This document shows, piece after piece, positions 10,065 to 18,852 of a stretch of 64,000 nt of DNA. The translations under genes were made by a program, and so were the position numbers. Location: NCBI GenBank assembly GCA_965248235.1, contig CBDFIU010000003.1, forward strand, positions 372,001-436,000, given 5' to 3'. The notes beneath the pieces were generated by a model. That model was given only the letters and a program-made list of their open reading frames with translations, had not been told where the DNA came from and searched no databases. This DNA comes from UBA6623 sp965248235. GTDB taxonomy: Bacteria > Acidobacteriota > Terriglobia > Bryobacterales > UBA6623. Each line of letters begins with the position of its first letter. Position 1 is the stretch's first letter.

Positions 10065-12197
10065 TTATTCGTTCGCGGGGTCGGGCAGCGCAAACGCCAC
10101 GTACTTACCCCCGGAAGGACTGCCCGACTTACCTCCGCCCGCCCCGATCACGACGTATTGGCGGCCGTCGACCTCGTACATCGCCGGCGTAGCATTGCCC
10201 CCGGCCGGCAGGGTAGTCTCCCACAACAGCTCGCCGGTCAGCTTGTCGAAGACATGGAACTTCGCGTCGTGGTTCGTGGCGCCGATGAAGACAAGTCCTC
10301 CGGCGGTAACGATCGGGCCGCCGTAGTTTTCACTTCCCGTGTTGCGGATTCCTTTTTCGACCAACTCGGGGAACTCGCCAAACGGAATCCGCCAAGCGAT
10401 CTCGCCCGTATCGAGGTTGATGGCATTCAGCGTGCCCCAGGGCGGCTCGACCGCCGGATAGCCGTCCGGATCCAGAAACTTGTTGTAGCCGTCGCTGCCG
10501 TACGGCAAAACGATCGGCGACGGACCTGTCGCTTCATTGGTCTCGGAATCGTCGCCGTAGAGAACGTAATCGGTTATGACTCGGAGAGCGTCGACACCGA
10601 GATGCCGGAAAGCGGGCATCCGCCCGGCTCCCCGATAGGTGAAGCGCAGAAACTCTTGGCGGCTTAATTTGTCGCCGATGTCCACCAGCGAAGGAAACTC
10701 CGGCGGGCTGCCGCTGAAATCGTCCTTGTGGCAATTCGCGCAGTCCCGTAGATAAAGGCTTCGGCCGCTTGCTTGCTCGGACGCCGGCGGTTTTTCGACC
10801 AGCCGCAGAATCCAAGGCATTTCATTCGCATTGACGTAGAGCAAGCCGGTTCCCGGATCAAAGGCCGCCCCGCCCCATTCTCCGCCTCCGTCATATCCGG
10901 GAAAGATCACCGTGCCCGCCGTCGAGGGAGCCGTGAACTGGTCGCCGCTGTGAATGGTCCGGAAGGTTTGCAAGACCGCTTCGTGGGCTTCCGGCGTCCT
11001 GCGCGTAATCATCTTTTCAGTGAAAATCTGCCGCGCGAAGGGCGGCGGCTCGAGCGGTAGCGGCTGCTGTTTGGCGAGCAGTTCGCCCTCGGCTTCGGAT
11101 GCGGGGACGTCGCGGTATTCGATCGGAAAGAGCGATTCGCCGGTCACGCGATCAAACACCCACACGTGCCCCGACTTCGCGATCTGGGCCACCGCGTCGA
11201 CGAAACGTCCGTCGCGCTTGACGCGTACAAGATTCGGCGGAGCGGGGAAGTCGCGGTCCCACACATCGTGCCGCACGGCTTGAAAATGCCAGAGACGCTT
11301 GCCCGTGGTCGCGTCCAGGGCCAACAGAGTGTTCGCGAACAAATTGTCGCCGTGGCGATTGCCGCCGTGGAAATCGAACGCCGCCGAGCCGGTCGGGCAA
11401 TAGACGACGCCTCGTTCGACGTCAACGCTCATCCCGGCCCAGTTGTTCGCTCCGCCGCTGTATTGCCAGGCGTCGGCGGGCCAAGTTTCGTGGCCGAATT
11501 CCCCCGGGTGCGGAATCGTGTGGAAGCTCCAACGCAGTTCGCCGCCCCGGACATCATAGGCCCGAATGTCGCCCGGCGACGAGGGCAGCGACTCGCTAAG
11601 CAAACTGCCGAGGATCAACAGGTCTTTGTAGATGACGCCCGGCGTGGCCGCGGAAATCGAGATGCGGTTTCTGTCGCGCTCAAACCCCTCGCGCAGATCA
11701 ACTCGGCCGTTCTCGCCAAACGACGAAATCGGCTTGCCGTCCTCGGCATTCAGGGCGTACAAATAGTGGCGGGCGGTGACCAGGATGCGGCGATCATCGC
11801 CGTCGGCCCAATAAACCAGACCGCGATTACGACGCTGCCTCGCCCGGCCTTCCTCGAAAGGATCGAAACTCCAAATCGGCTCGCCGGTCGCCGCGTTGAG
11901 CGCGAAGACGCGAAGCTTCGGGCTCGTGGCATAGAGAACGCCGTCGACAACGATCGGATTGCATTGCATCTCCGAACCGTCGAAGACATCGCCGGTGTCG
12001 TAGGTCCACGCCACCTCGAGTTGCCCAGCATTGGCGCGGTTGATTTGATCCAGGGCCGAGTAACGCAGATTTTCGGGGCCGCCGCCGTAAGCCTCCCACC
12101 CTCGGTAGCCTGCTTCAGGAACCGCGCGATGCGATTCGCAGGAACCCGCCAAGGTGAGTAGGAAGACGAAGATCGGAAAGGCTTTGAAACCGCTCAT
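10065..12197 (-). CDS. PQQ-dependent dehydrogenase lipoprotein with inserted cytochrome c
   Basis: An eight-bladed quinoprotein beta-propeller of the glucose/quinate dehydrogenase type, oxidising a sugar or alcohol in the periplasm. Starting at ATG 12197 gives 710 residues with a lipoprotein signal (FVFLLTLAGSC), supporting export and an outer or inner membrane anchor. Propeller repeats such as LNAATGEPIW and LDATTGKRLWHFQ recur. A haem c motif CANCH (codons 10728-10742) lies in a cytochrome insert between blades, so electrons can leave PQQ through an internal haem. Ends right at the convergent fumarase stop. The substrate cannot be told from sequence. Confidence 0.88.
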   Translation of the reverse strand: MSGFKAFPIFVFLLTLAGSCESHRAVPEAGYRGWEAYGGGPENLRYSALDQINRANAGQLEVAWTYDTGDVFDGSEMQCNPIVVDGVLYATSPKLRVFALNAATGEPIWSFDPFEEGRARQRRNRGLVYWADGDDRRILVTARHYLYALNAEDGKPISSFGENGRVDLREGFERDRNRISISAATPGVIYKDLLILGSLLSESLPSSPGDIRAYDVRGGELRWSFHTIPHPGEFGHETWPADAWQYSGGANNWAGMSVDVERGVVYCPTGSAAFDFHGGNRHGDNLFANTLLALDATTGKRLWHFQAVRHDVWDRDFPAPPNLVRVKRDGRFVDAVAQIAKSGHVWVFDRVTGESLFPIEYRDVPASEAEGELLAKQQPLPLEPPPFARQIFTEKMITRRTPEAHEAVLQTFRTIHSGDQFTAPSTAGTVIFPGYDGGGEWGGAAFDPGTGLLYVNANEMPWILRLVEKPPASEQASGRSLYLRDCANCHKDDFSGSPPEFPSLVDIGDKLSRQEFLRFTYRGAGRMPAFRHLGVDALRVITDYVLYGDDSETNEATGPSPIVLPYGSDGYNKFLDPDGYPAVEPPWGTLNAINLDTGEIAWRIPFGEFPELVEKGIRNTGSENYGGPIVTAGGLVFIGATNHDAKFHVFDKLTGELLWETTLPAGGNATPAMYEVDGRQYVVIGAGGGKSGSPSGGKYVAFALPDPANE

Positions 12198-12337
12198 GCC
12201 GCCTCCAGTCTCGCACGCCGACAATGGGACGTCCCGCCAGTCATGCAAGCCGCGGAAAAAGATCGCAAATAGGCCCGCCCCTGGAGGGTGCGCGAAATAT
12301 ATATGCGAGCCCCTTCTCACAACGCGAACAAGAGAAT

Positions 12338-12366
12338 CAGAGCCCAGAGCGCAAGCGACGGGCCAA
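12338..12366 (+). repeat. 29-bp dispersed repeat, family A, copy 1
   Basis: The sequence beginning cagagcccagagcgcaagcg and ending acgggccaa recurs identically at 20149-20177, with decayed copies nearby there. Short GC-rich repeats of this style are common between planctomycete genes. Confidence 0.7.
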
Positions 12367-12395
12367 GCGACCGCGCACCAAACTCAGGGGTGCGG

Positions 12396-12533
12396 CAGCC
12401 CGGTTCACCGGGCTTCGGTTCGCAAATAGGCCGGCCTTTGTAGGGCCGCTTTAGAAGAGCTCTCCGTAGCATATGAGGCCGTTTCAACGGCCTTTTCCCA
12501 TATGGCTTTAGCCATGGTCGAACCGAGGGAAAA
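12396..12533 (+). repeat. Dispersed repeat family B, copy 1
   Basis: Contains cccggttcaccgggc, aataggccgg, ggccgtttcaacggcc and ggctttagcc followed by ggtcgaacc in the same order as a second copy at 26128-26273. Several parts are self-complementary and could form hairpins. Together with family A it fills most of the 519-bp gap between the PQQ dehydrogenase and the small gene at 12717. Confidence 0.65.
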
Positions 12534-12716
12534 CATCAGCAGGCCGTCGATTGGAGCGAAGCGCAACCCGGGGTCCCCACGCAATCCCAACAAGCCCCGG
12601 ACGATCTTAGGCGCCATTGTTCGACACAGCCCCGCCCGAAACCCTCGTCATATACGCAATAGTAAACTGTAACTTACCCTGACGCAAGAACGACTTTTCA
12701 CTAGGAGGACAAATCA

Positions 12717-12827
12717 ATGTTTGAATCGAGCGTGCAAGAAAAAGATCATGCAGCCAAGTTCGGCGTCATCGGCGGAGTCATCGCGCTACTGTGTTTGCTC
12801 GCGGCCGGTTACCTGGCGATTGGCTGA
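12717..12827 (+). CDS. 36-residue small membrane protein
   Basis: ATG 12717 is preceded by a strong ribosome site (aggaggac). The product MFESSVQEKDHAAKFG is followed by a single hydrophobic segment of about 18 residues (VIGGVIALLCLLAAGYLAIG) that reaches the C-terminus. The strong ribosome site and clean topology argue it is real. Function unknown; it has no obvious partner, with an excisionase-like gene converging from the right. Confidence 0.55.
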   Translation: MFESSVQEKDHAAKFGVIGGVIALLCLLAAGYLAIG

Positions 12828-12851
12828 AGCGCCCTACGATCGTATCGGAGT

Positions 12852-13439
12852 CTAACCCGCGAAATTGGATTCGCCAACCTGCCTCAAGTGGCGCAGGGCA
12901 AGCACTTCCAAGTACTTTCTCTGGATGCGCCAGCCGCCGACTTTGACCGCCGGCAACGTCTGCCGAGCGATCAGGCGGCGGATCGTTGATTCGGGCAGCC
13001 CGGCATAGACAGCCGCTTCTTTGACCGAGAGAAAGAGTTTGCGTCCGAGAGCCTCCATCTCCGACGCCGGGTCCTGGAGGGGGGCTGTCCGCGGCGAGAG
13101 CGCCGCGAACAGCCTGGCCAAGGCGACAACAGGCTGATTCCCTTGCACCGAAAGCGATTGCAGCACCGCCAGGGCGCTCCCGCCGCCGGCTGCCGCCTGA
13201 TGGTCCGGGGCGGCGGCTGCGGCCACCGCCCGGCCCGAGAACTCCATCGCGATCGGACGCAACTCCGACTCGATCGCCGCCAAGGGCGTTCCGGCCCCCA
13301 GCAGTCGCAAAACTTTCCGAGACCGCGGTGCCAGCGGATGATCGTCCCGCAGAGCCGTGTCTTCGATGAAAGCCGCCAATTCGGGAGTGAGGTCGGTCGC
13401 GCGCGCCCGTTGAACGGCGGTTGCTTTCGAGTGTGCCAT
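12852..13439 (-). CDS. Helix-turn-helix (excisionase/MerR-type) DNA-binding protein
   Basis: The 195-residue protein has a low-complexity Ala-rich first two-thirds and a C-terminal winged-helix of the excisionase family: LSVKEAAVYAGLPESTIRRL, then LPAVKVGGWRIQRKYLE, the usual helix-turn-helix and wing. Such domains are found in phage excisionases and also in many chromosomal regulators; nothing mobile is next to it here. ggaggaaag lies just before the ATG. Target and role are unknown. Confidence 0.7.
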   Translation of the reverse strand: MAHSKATAVQRARATDLTPELAAFIEDTALRDDHPLAPRSRKVLRLLGAGTPLAAIESELRPIAMEFSGRAVAAAAAPDHQAAAGGGSALAVLQSLSVQGNQPVVALARLFAALSPRTAPLQDPASEMEALGRKLFLSVKEAAVYAGLPESTIRRLIARQTLPAVKVGGWRIQRKYLEVLALRHLRQVGESNFAG

Positions 13440-13717
13440 CGTCTTTCCTCCTCGGCAAGTCGGCCGCTAGGCTGCCTGACTTCCGGCTCTCCCGATCTAT
13501 ATCGGCGGATCGGTGAAGTTCTACAGGGCTAGGGACCCGCTCGTGAGAAAGGCGGGCTGCCGTGTAAACCTCGGGCCGCTCCCCATCGGCACTGTTCCCG
13601 CGAACCCGCTCGGCCCCATTCGCCTGTACGCCGCGCTGGCCGCCGTGCCATAATCGTTTGTCGAAACGGACCCGTTAGCATAGGTCGTTTTCGAATCGGG
13701 GTCCGGGAGGAAATGGG

Positions 13718-14557
13718 ATGAAATTCGGCGTCAATACGATGATCTGGTCCGGGGCGATCGATGATTCGATCCCCCTGGCGGAGATCAAGAATGCCGCGAT
13801 CGACGTCATCGAGGTGCCCGTTTTCAGCGCCTCCGACGTTCCCCTCGACTCTCTCAAGGAATCACTCGACGAGTTCGGCCTCGAGTGCACCTTCTGCTCG
13901 GTCAACCCGCCGGGCAAAAACCCCATCAGCGACGACGAGGCTGTGCGCGCCGAGACGGTCGAGCACTGGAAAGACGTAATCCGCGTCGCCGCCGAAGTCG
14001 GGGCCGATCTCATCGCCGGGCCCACCTACGCACCGGTTGGATACCTGCCCGGTCGGCGACGCACCGAGGAAGAGTGGAAATGGGGTGTCGATTTCCACCA
14101 ACAACTGGCCCCGCTGCTCGAGGAAACCGGCATCCAATTAGCCGTCGAACCTCTCAACCGCTTTGAAACCTATTTCCTCAACACCGTCGACGACGGCGTG
14201 CGGTTCGTCGAACAGATCGGCAGCCCCAATATCGGTCTGCTCGTCGATACCTTTCACTCCAACATCGAAGAGAAAGACGTCCCGGCGGCCTACCGCGCTT
14301 GCGGCCGACATCTCAAGCACGTCCACACCTGCGAAAACGATCGCGGCATTCCCGGCAGCGGCCATACCGACTGGAAGGGCGTCCTAACGACGCTCAAGGA
14401 CATGGGGTACGACAATCGGTTGACCATCGAGTCGTTCAACTCGACGATCCCCGAGCTGGCCGCCGCCACCGCGATTTGGCGCGACCTCGCCCCGACACTC
14501 GACGACATCGCTTTCGAGGGAACGAAATTCCTACAAGACCAGTGGGCAAAGCTCTAG
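13718..14557 (+). CDS. Sugar phosphate isomerase/epimerase (TIM barrel)
   Basis: A 279-residue AP-endonuclease-2-like barrel, related to D-tagatose/D-psicose 3-epimerases. Metal and catalytic residues sit in AVEPLNRFET (Glu), LLVDTFHSN (Asp, His), VHTCENDRGIPGSGHTDW (His, Arg) and LTIESFN (Glu), the same layout as the ketose 3-epimerases. ggaggaaatggg precedes ATG 13718. The TAG stop codon (14555-14557) lies in the tip of a MITE-like repeat that begins at 14554, so the repeat defines the C-terminus. Substrate unknown. Confidence 0.85.
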   Translation: MKFGVNTMIWSGAIDDSIPLAEIKNAAIDVIEVPVFSASDVPLDSLKESLDEFGLECTFCSVNPPGKNPISDDEAVRAETVEHWKDVIRVAAEVGADLIAGPTYAPVGYLPGRRRTEEEWKWGVDFHQQLAPLLEETGIQLAVEPLNRFETYFLNTVDDGVRFVEQIGSPNIGLLVDTFHSNIEEKDVPAAYRACGRHLKHVHTCENDRGIPGSGHTDWKGVLTTLKDMGYDNRLTIESFNSTIPELAAATAIWRDLAPTLDDIAFEGTKFLQDQWAKL

Positions 14558-14750
14558 CCTGCATTTCGCACCAAGTGTCGAGGCGAAGTGCATGAGAGGG
14601 CCGTCAGTACGAGGCGCGGGCCGCTTGGCGCCCCATCCCTTAAGCAAAGAGGCGTACTTGAACCCTACGGTGAGCACGGCAAGCAAGCGCAACGAAGTAA
14701 TGGCGGACCTATCATTTGCTTCGGCCGACAGTTGGAGAGAAATGCAGGCC
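14554..14750 (+). repeat. MITE-like element, copy 1
   Basis: Starts ctagcctgcatttcgcacca and ends gagagaaatgcaggcc, so the tips are inverted repeats of each other. The interior (cgaggcgaagtgcatgagag, ggcgtacttgaac, ggtgagcacggca, gcaacg..agtaatggc) matches copies at 33175-33360 and 21981-22043. Contains no gene. Confidence 0.75.
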
Positions 14751-14764
14751 GGCCTTCCCGCGGC

Positions 14765-14899
14765 CATGGCTTCCTGTCCGCTTTTCTCATCGCCCGGCGA
14801 GGCAAAGTGCATGAGAGGCCCGTCTGAACAAGTCACGCGCCGCTTGGCGCCCCATTTTTCAAACAAAAAGGGCCGGGCGGTGAGTAATGCGGGCTAAGA
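14765..14899 (+). repeat. MITE-like element, shortened second copy
   Basis: A left half (cttttctcatcgcccggcga, aagtgcatgagagg, gccgcttggcgccccat) is joined directly to a right tip (ggtgagtaatgcgggctaag). It lies immediately after copy 1. The right tip overlaps the start of the lipid kinase gene: its ATG at 14887 is inside the repeat. Confidence 0.65.
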
Positions 14900-15831
14900 T
14901 AGCCGTCATCCTCAATCCCCGCGCCGGCGGCGGACGCAGCGCCAAGCAACTCCCCCGCATCGAGCAGGAACTCAACCGCCGCCTCGACCGCCCGGTCGAC
15001 GTGCTGCTCACCGAACATCCCGGTCATGCCGCCGATCTCACCCGAAAAGCTTTGACCGAAGGCTGCGACCTGATCGTCGCGGTCGGCGGCGACGGCACGG
15101 CGAATGAAATCGTGAACGGCTGGTTCAACGAGGATGACGATCAACCGATCCGTCCCGAGGCCCGGCTGGGATTCATTCCCATCGGCACCGGCGGCGATTT
15201 GCGTCGCACCCTCGACGTGCCCCGCGACATCAGCGCCGCCGCCGAAGTCGTCGCCCGCGGCCGAGCCTGGACGATCGACGTCGGGAAGGCCTCGCTGCTC
15301 TCCCACGACGGCGCGCCGATCTCCCGCTACTTCGTCAATGTCGTGAGCTTCGGCATGGGCGGCGATGTGTCGGTCCGGGCCAAGAATTTCCTCAGCGACC
15401 TGAGCGGCAAGGCTGCTTTTCTTTACGCGACCGCGGCGGTGTTTTTCACCTATCGAGGCAAGTGCGTGCGGTTGACGATCGACGGGCAACCGCTTCCCGA
15501 AGACCTGGACATCACCAATGTCGCCGTCGGCAACGGCCGCTATCACGGCGGCGGGATGCACCCCTGCCCGCGTGCCGCGATGGATGACGGGCTGCTCGAC
15601 GTCACCACGATTCGGCAATTGACCACCTTCGAGTTCATTCGGGACCTGCCGGTGCTCTATTCCGACGACGTCTACCAACACCCCAAGGTTGACCACTACC
15701 ACGCAAACCGCCTTCGCGCCGAGTCGGAAGACATCACCCGAATCGAGATCGACGGCGAGGGCCTGGGGCGCTTGCCCCTCGAAATCGAGATTCTCCCCGC
15801 CCGCCTGTCGGTTTTGGTTTCCGCCGATTGA
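14887..15831 (+). CDS. Diacylglycerol/sphingosine kinase-family lipid kinase
   Basis: 314 residues with the family signature: ILNPRAGGGRS near the N-terminus (phosphate loop), VAVGGDGTANEIVNGW (nucleotide-binding GGDGT) and GTGGDLRRTLDVP. Likely phosphorylates a lipid or lipid-linked substrate (YegS/DgkB-like). The start codon and first residues (MRAK) come from the end of the preceding MITE-like element, which may have replaced the original start and ribosome site; no clear Shine-Dalgarno sequence is seen apart from ggtgag. Confidence 0.88.
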   Translation: MRAKIAVILNPRAGGGRSAKQLPRIEQELNRRLDRPVDVLLTEHPGHAADLTRKALTEGCDLIVAVGGDGTANEIVNGWFNEDDDQPIRPEARLGFIPIGTGGDLRRTLDVPRDISAAAEVVARGRAWTIDVGKASLLSHDGAPISRYFVNVVSFGMGGDVSVRAKNFLSDLSGKAAFLYATAAVFFTYRGKCVRLTIDGQPLPEDLDITNVAVGNGRYHGGGMHPCPRAAMDDGLLDVTTIRQLTTFEFIRDLPVLYSDDVYQHPKVDHYHANRLRAESEDITRIEIDGEGLGRLPLEIEILPARLSVLVSAD

Positions 15832-15873
15832 CCGCGGCGGCCGCCCGTCGTATGCCTAGCCCGGGTCGGCCCC

Positions 15874-16476
15874 TCATGCGGCCAAAAAGTTCCTCACGAC
15901 TTGCTGCCCCAGAGCACCCGATTTTTCGGGATGAAACTGGACCCCGAATACGTTCTCCGACTCGATCGCCGCCGCGTAGCGAACACCGTAATCGCACAGC
16001 GCCGCCGCTCTTTCCCTGGCCACCTCGGCCGGGACGTAATAACTGTGCGCGAAGTAGACGTAGGGGTGCTCGCCGACGCCCTCGAGCAGCCGCGGACGGT
16101 CGTTCGGTTCCAACTCGTTCCAGCCCATGTGAGGCACTCGCGCGTCGGCGGCAAAACGGCGGACCGTCCCGGGGTAGATACCCAGCCCGTCGAGGTCCGG
16201 GGCTTCTTCGCTCTTTTCGAACAAGGCCTGCATGCCGAGGCAAATGCCCAAGAAGGGAATCCCCGCTGCGATCCGCTCGCAAAACGTTTCGCGCACGCCC
16301 AGCGAATCCAAGGAACGAATCAGCTGCCCGAAGTGGCCGACGCCGGGCAGAATGATCTTCTCCGCCCGCAGCAGCCCCGCCGAGTCCGACACGATTTCGT
16401 ACCGCGTCCCGATGGCGTCAAGCGTGTTCTCGACCGAGCGAAGATTGCCCGCGCCGTAATCGAAAATGGCGATCAT
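15874..16476 (-). CDS. hisH: Imidazole glycerol phosphate synthase, glutamine amidotransferase subunit
   Basis: Supplies ammonia to HisF in histidine biosynthesis. The 200-residue class I amidotransferase shows the nucleophile elbow GICLGMQALF (Cys) and the His/Glu pair in FGVQFHPEKSG. The ATG at 16476 overlaps the hisB stop by 4 bp, so the two are translationally coupled. It is the last his gene of this cluster; hisF and hisA are not in the window. Confidence 0.95.
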   Translation of the reverse strand: MIAIFDYGAGNLRSVENTLDAIGTRYEIVSDSAGLLRAEKIILPGVGHFGQLIRSLDSLGVRETFCERIAAGIPFLGICLGMQALFEKSEEAPDLDGLGIYPGTVRRFAADARVPHMGWNELEPNDRPRLLEGVGEHPYVYFAHSYYVPAEVARERAAALCDYGVRYAAAIESENVFGVQFHPEKSGALGQQVVRNFLAA

Positions 16477-17072
16477 CGTGCTCGCTCCAACAGTCCCTTG
16501 GTGCTCGGAAGCTGATCCTTGAGGCGCTTGTCTTTCGAGCAGGCGTAGCGCATGGCCCGCGCGAAGCATTTGAAAATCGCCTCGATCTTGTGATGGTTCG
16601 AGCGGCCGTACATTACGCGCGCATGCAGATTGGCGCCGCAATGCGTCACGAACCCGTCGAAGAAATCCTCGAGCAGTTCGGTTTGCAAATCGCCCACCAA
16701 CCGAAAGCGTGTCGGCGCGTGATAGACCAGCGCCGGGCGGCCTCCGAGATCCACCGCGACCACGGCCAAAGTCTCGTCCATGGGGAGAACGAAGTACCCG
16801 GCGCGGTTGATGCCCACGCGATCGCCGAGCGCTTGAGCGAAACACTGTCCCAAGACGATACCGACGTCTTCGACCGTATGGTGCTGATCGACGTCGAGAT
16901 CTCCCTCGGCCTTGAGATCGAGGTCGAAGCCGCCGTGCTTGGTGAAAAGCTCGAGCATGTGGTCGAGGAAACGAATGCCGGTCGAGACGTTGTAACGTCC
17001 CCGGCCGTCAATGCGCAGGCGCGCTTCAATCCGCGTTTCCTTGGTGTCGCGCGTGACCTCGGATTTTCTCAT
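16473..17072 (-). CDS. hisB: Imidazoleglycerol-phosphate dehydratase
   Basis: Catalyses the sixth step of histidine synthesis, a Mn-dependent dehydration. At 199 residues it is the monofunctional dehydratase with no phosphatase domain. Signature motifs: TGIRFLDHMLELFTKHGGFD and DVDQHHTVEDVGIVLGQ (metal histidines), and the repeated second half DFFDGFVTHCGANLH with RSNHHKIEAIFK. A separate HAD phosphatase sits 28 bp upstream, the activity that is fused to HisB in enterobacteria. Confidence 0.96.
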   Translation of the reverse strand: MRKSEVTRDTKETRIEARLRIDGRGRYNVSTGIRFLDHMLELFTKHGGFDLDLKAEGDLDVDQHHTVEDVGIVLGQCFAQALGDRVGINRAGYFVLPMDETLAVVAVDLGGRPALVYHAPTRFRLVGDLQTELLEDFFDGFVTHCGANLHARVMYGRSNHHKIEAIFKCFARAMRYACSKDKRLKDQLPSTKGLLERAR

Positions 17073-17100
17073 TGCTTTTCCATCGCCGGCGCGGCCGGCC

Positions 17101-17769
17101 TTAGAGCACGCTCTCCAGTTCGTTCACGCTTTCGACCACCGCGCGCGCACCGTCCTCGTGAAAGATGCGCACCGTTTGCCGGCGGTGGGGCGCATCGGGG
17201 GCGGCGATTCCGACAAACGGGATACCGGCGGCCCGGGCGCAGCGTCCGTCGTCGATATTGTCGCCAACGTAGATCGCCTCGCAATCCGGCACCGCGTTCA
17301 AGGCGTGCAGCAAGCCGTCAGGCGCGGGCTTTTGATTCTCAACCAGATCGCTTGTGACGATCGGATCAAATCGGATTTCCTCGGCAAATCGCTCCAGCGA
17401 AAAGTGCGCCGCGCGAGTCGGCCTTCCCGTGTAAACGGCCAGACGGTGGCTCGCCGCCAAGCGGCCCAGCACGCCGTCCTCCACCAGCCAAGACTCGCGA
17501 TGCACCAAGCCCTCGTCGCCCGTGCCCCAAAACAGCTCGTGAAAATACGTCGTCAGGTGATCGTAGGTCACCTCGACGTCGAACTCACGCAGCATGTCGA
17601 CGGCCAACTCACAATCGTCGTTGTAGCCGCCTCGATTCTTCATGGCGGCGATCGCTTCCAGCGTGACGCGCCGGCCGCTGAAGTGCGCGATGGTTTCAAT
17701 CGTCGTCGCGCGATAGGAGTGCGTTGGATCGACCAAGACGCCGTCCATGTCAAAGATCAGCAATTTCAT
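17101..17769 (-). CDS. HAD-family phosphatase in the his operon (candidate histidinol-phosphatase)
   Basis: A 222-residue subfamily IA haloacid dehalogenase-like hydrolase. Motif I is LLIFDMDGVLVD, motif II VYTGRPTRA, motif III the Lys in ENQKPAPDG, motif IV IYVGDNIDDGRCA. It lies between hisC and hisB and overlaps the hisC stop by 4 bp. No other histidinol-phosphatase gene is seen here, so the inferred role is dephosphorylating histidinol phosphate, the step between HisC and HisD. HAD proteins are promiscuous, so the role rests on context. Confidence 0.8.
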   Translation of the reverse strand: MKLLIFDMDGVLVDPTHSYRATTIETIAHFSGRRVTLEAIAAMKNRGGYNDDCELAVDMLREFDVEVTYDHLTTYFHELFWGTGDEGLVHRESWLVEDGVLGRLAASHRLAVYTGRPTRAAHFSLERFAEEIRFDPIVTSDLVENQKPAPDGLLHALNAVPDCEAIYVGDNIDDGRCARAAGIPFVGIAAPDAPHRRQTVRIFHEDGARAVVESVNELESVL

Positions 17770-18842
17770 GGCCCCATCACCTGCCCTAACACTTTGAACA
17801 TTCTGCGGACCTGTCGCTTGGTGCCCGCGGTAATGCGAATCGTGCCGGGGATCTCGTGACTGCGATCCCGCACGAGAACGCCCCGCTGACGCAAACCTTC
17901 GTGGACTTCTTGAGTCCTGTCGCCGAAGCGAACCAAAACGAAGTTCGCATGGGTCGGATAATGGAAAAGACCCATGCCATCCAGCGCTTCACAGAGCATC
18001 TCGCGGGCTTCGAGAACTTCGTCCACGTAATTTCGAATATGGTCCTGGTCTTTCACCGCTTCGAGAGCGCAGGCCACAGCCAACGAATTCACACTGTAGG
18101 GCGACTGAAATTTCCGCACCATGGCGATGTTCTCGGCTTGCGAAAACAAGCAGCCAATGCGCAACCCGGCCATGCCGTAGACTTTCGAAAACGTGCGGCT
18201 GACGAAAAGGTTCGGGTAGCGCGCCATCAAGTCGAGCGCCGTTACGCCGTAAAACTCAAAATAGGCCTCGTCGATCAACACCGCCGCCCGCGGCGCGGCC
18301 TGCAGAATCGTCTCGATCTCGTCGAGTCCGATCGCCCCGCCGGTCGGATTATTCGGGTTGGCGATCAGAATCAGCCGGGTTTTCGCGCTGACGGCCCGCA
18401 ACAACCTCCCGAGCGGAAAATCGAGTTTCGCTTTTCCGTAGCGAATCAACTTGATCTTCGCGCCCACCGACTCCGCCGCCACTCGAAAAATCGGAAACGT
18501 CGGCCAGGGGATCACTACTTCGTCGCCGGCATCCAAGTAGGTGTGAACCAGCACTTGAATCGCCTCGTCGGTACCGTCGGCGAAAACCAGTTGATCGGGG
18601 TCCACGCCGAAAAACGGCGCCATCTTCTTGCGCGACGCCTGGTACTCCGGGTAGACCGCGAGGAATTGGGCGGTGGCGGTCTTGCGCAACGCCTCCACCA
18701 CGCGGGGCGAGCAGCCGATCGTGTTTTCGTTGAAGTCGAGACGCAGCTTACCCCCACGCCCGTCGGTCGGCGGATGATACGGCGCCATGCGGCGGATGGC
18801 CGCACGCGCCCGCGGAAATCGAGGTGTCGCCTTCTTCGCCAT
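17766..18842 (-). CDS. hisC: Histidinol-phosphate aminotransferase
   Basis: A PLP-dependent class II aminotransferase of 358 residues converting imidazole acetol phosphate to histidinol phosphate. Motifs: LDFNENTIGCSP at the N-terminus, NPNNPTGGAIG (PLP ring), LIDEAYFEFYG, and the Schiff-base lysine in VSRTFSKVYGMAGLRIG. Second gene after hisD, with a 10-bp gap. The first 20 residues are basic (MAKKATPRFPRARAAIRRM); the start could be slightly later. Confidence 0.94.
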   Translation of the reverse strand: MAKKATPRFPRARAAIRRMAPYHPPTDGRGGKLRLDFNENTIGCSPRVVEALRKTATAQFLAVYPEYQASRKKMAPFFGVDPDQLVFADGTDEAIQVLVHTYLDAGDEVVIPWPTFPIFRVAAESVGAKIKLIRYGKAKLDFPLGRLLRAVSAKTRLILIANPNNPTGGAIGLDEIETILQAAPRAAVLIDEAYFEFYGVTALDLMARYPNLFVSRTFSKVYGMAGLRIGCLFSQAENIAMVRKFQSPYSVNSLAVACALEAVKDQDHIRNYVDEVLEAREMLCEALDGMGLFHYPTHANFVLVRFGDRTQEVHEGLRQRGVLVRDRSHEIPGTIRITAGTKRQVRRMFKVLGQVMGP

Positions 18843-18852
18843 CTTCCTTCCT

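Noticed and set aside
12392..12533. Family B repeat read as a structured RNA gene
   Set aside because: It has self-complementary parts, but two copies in unrelated gaps without promoter or terminator signals fit a dispersed repeat better.
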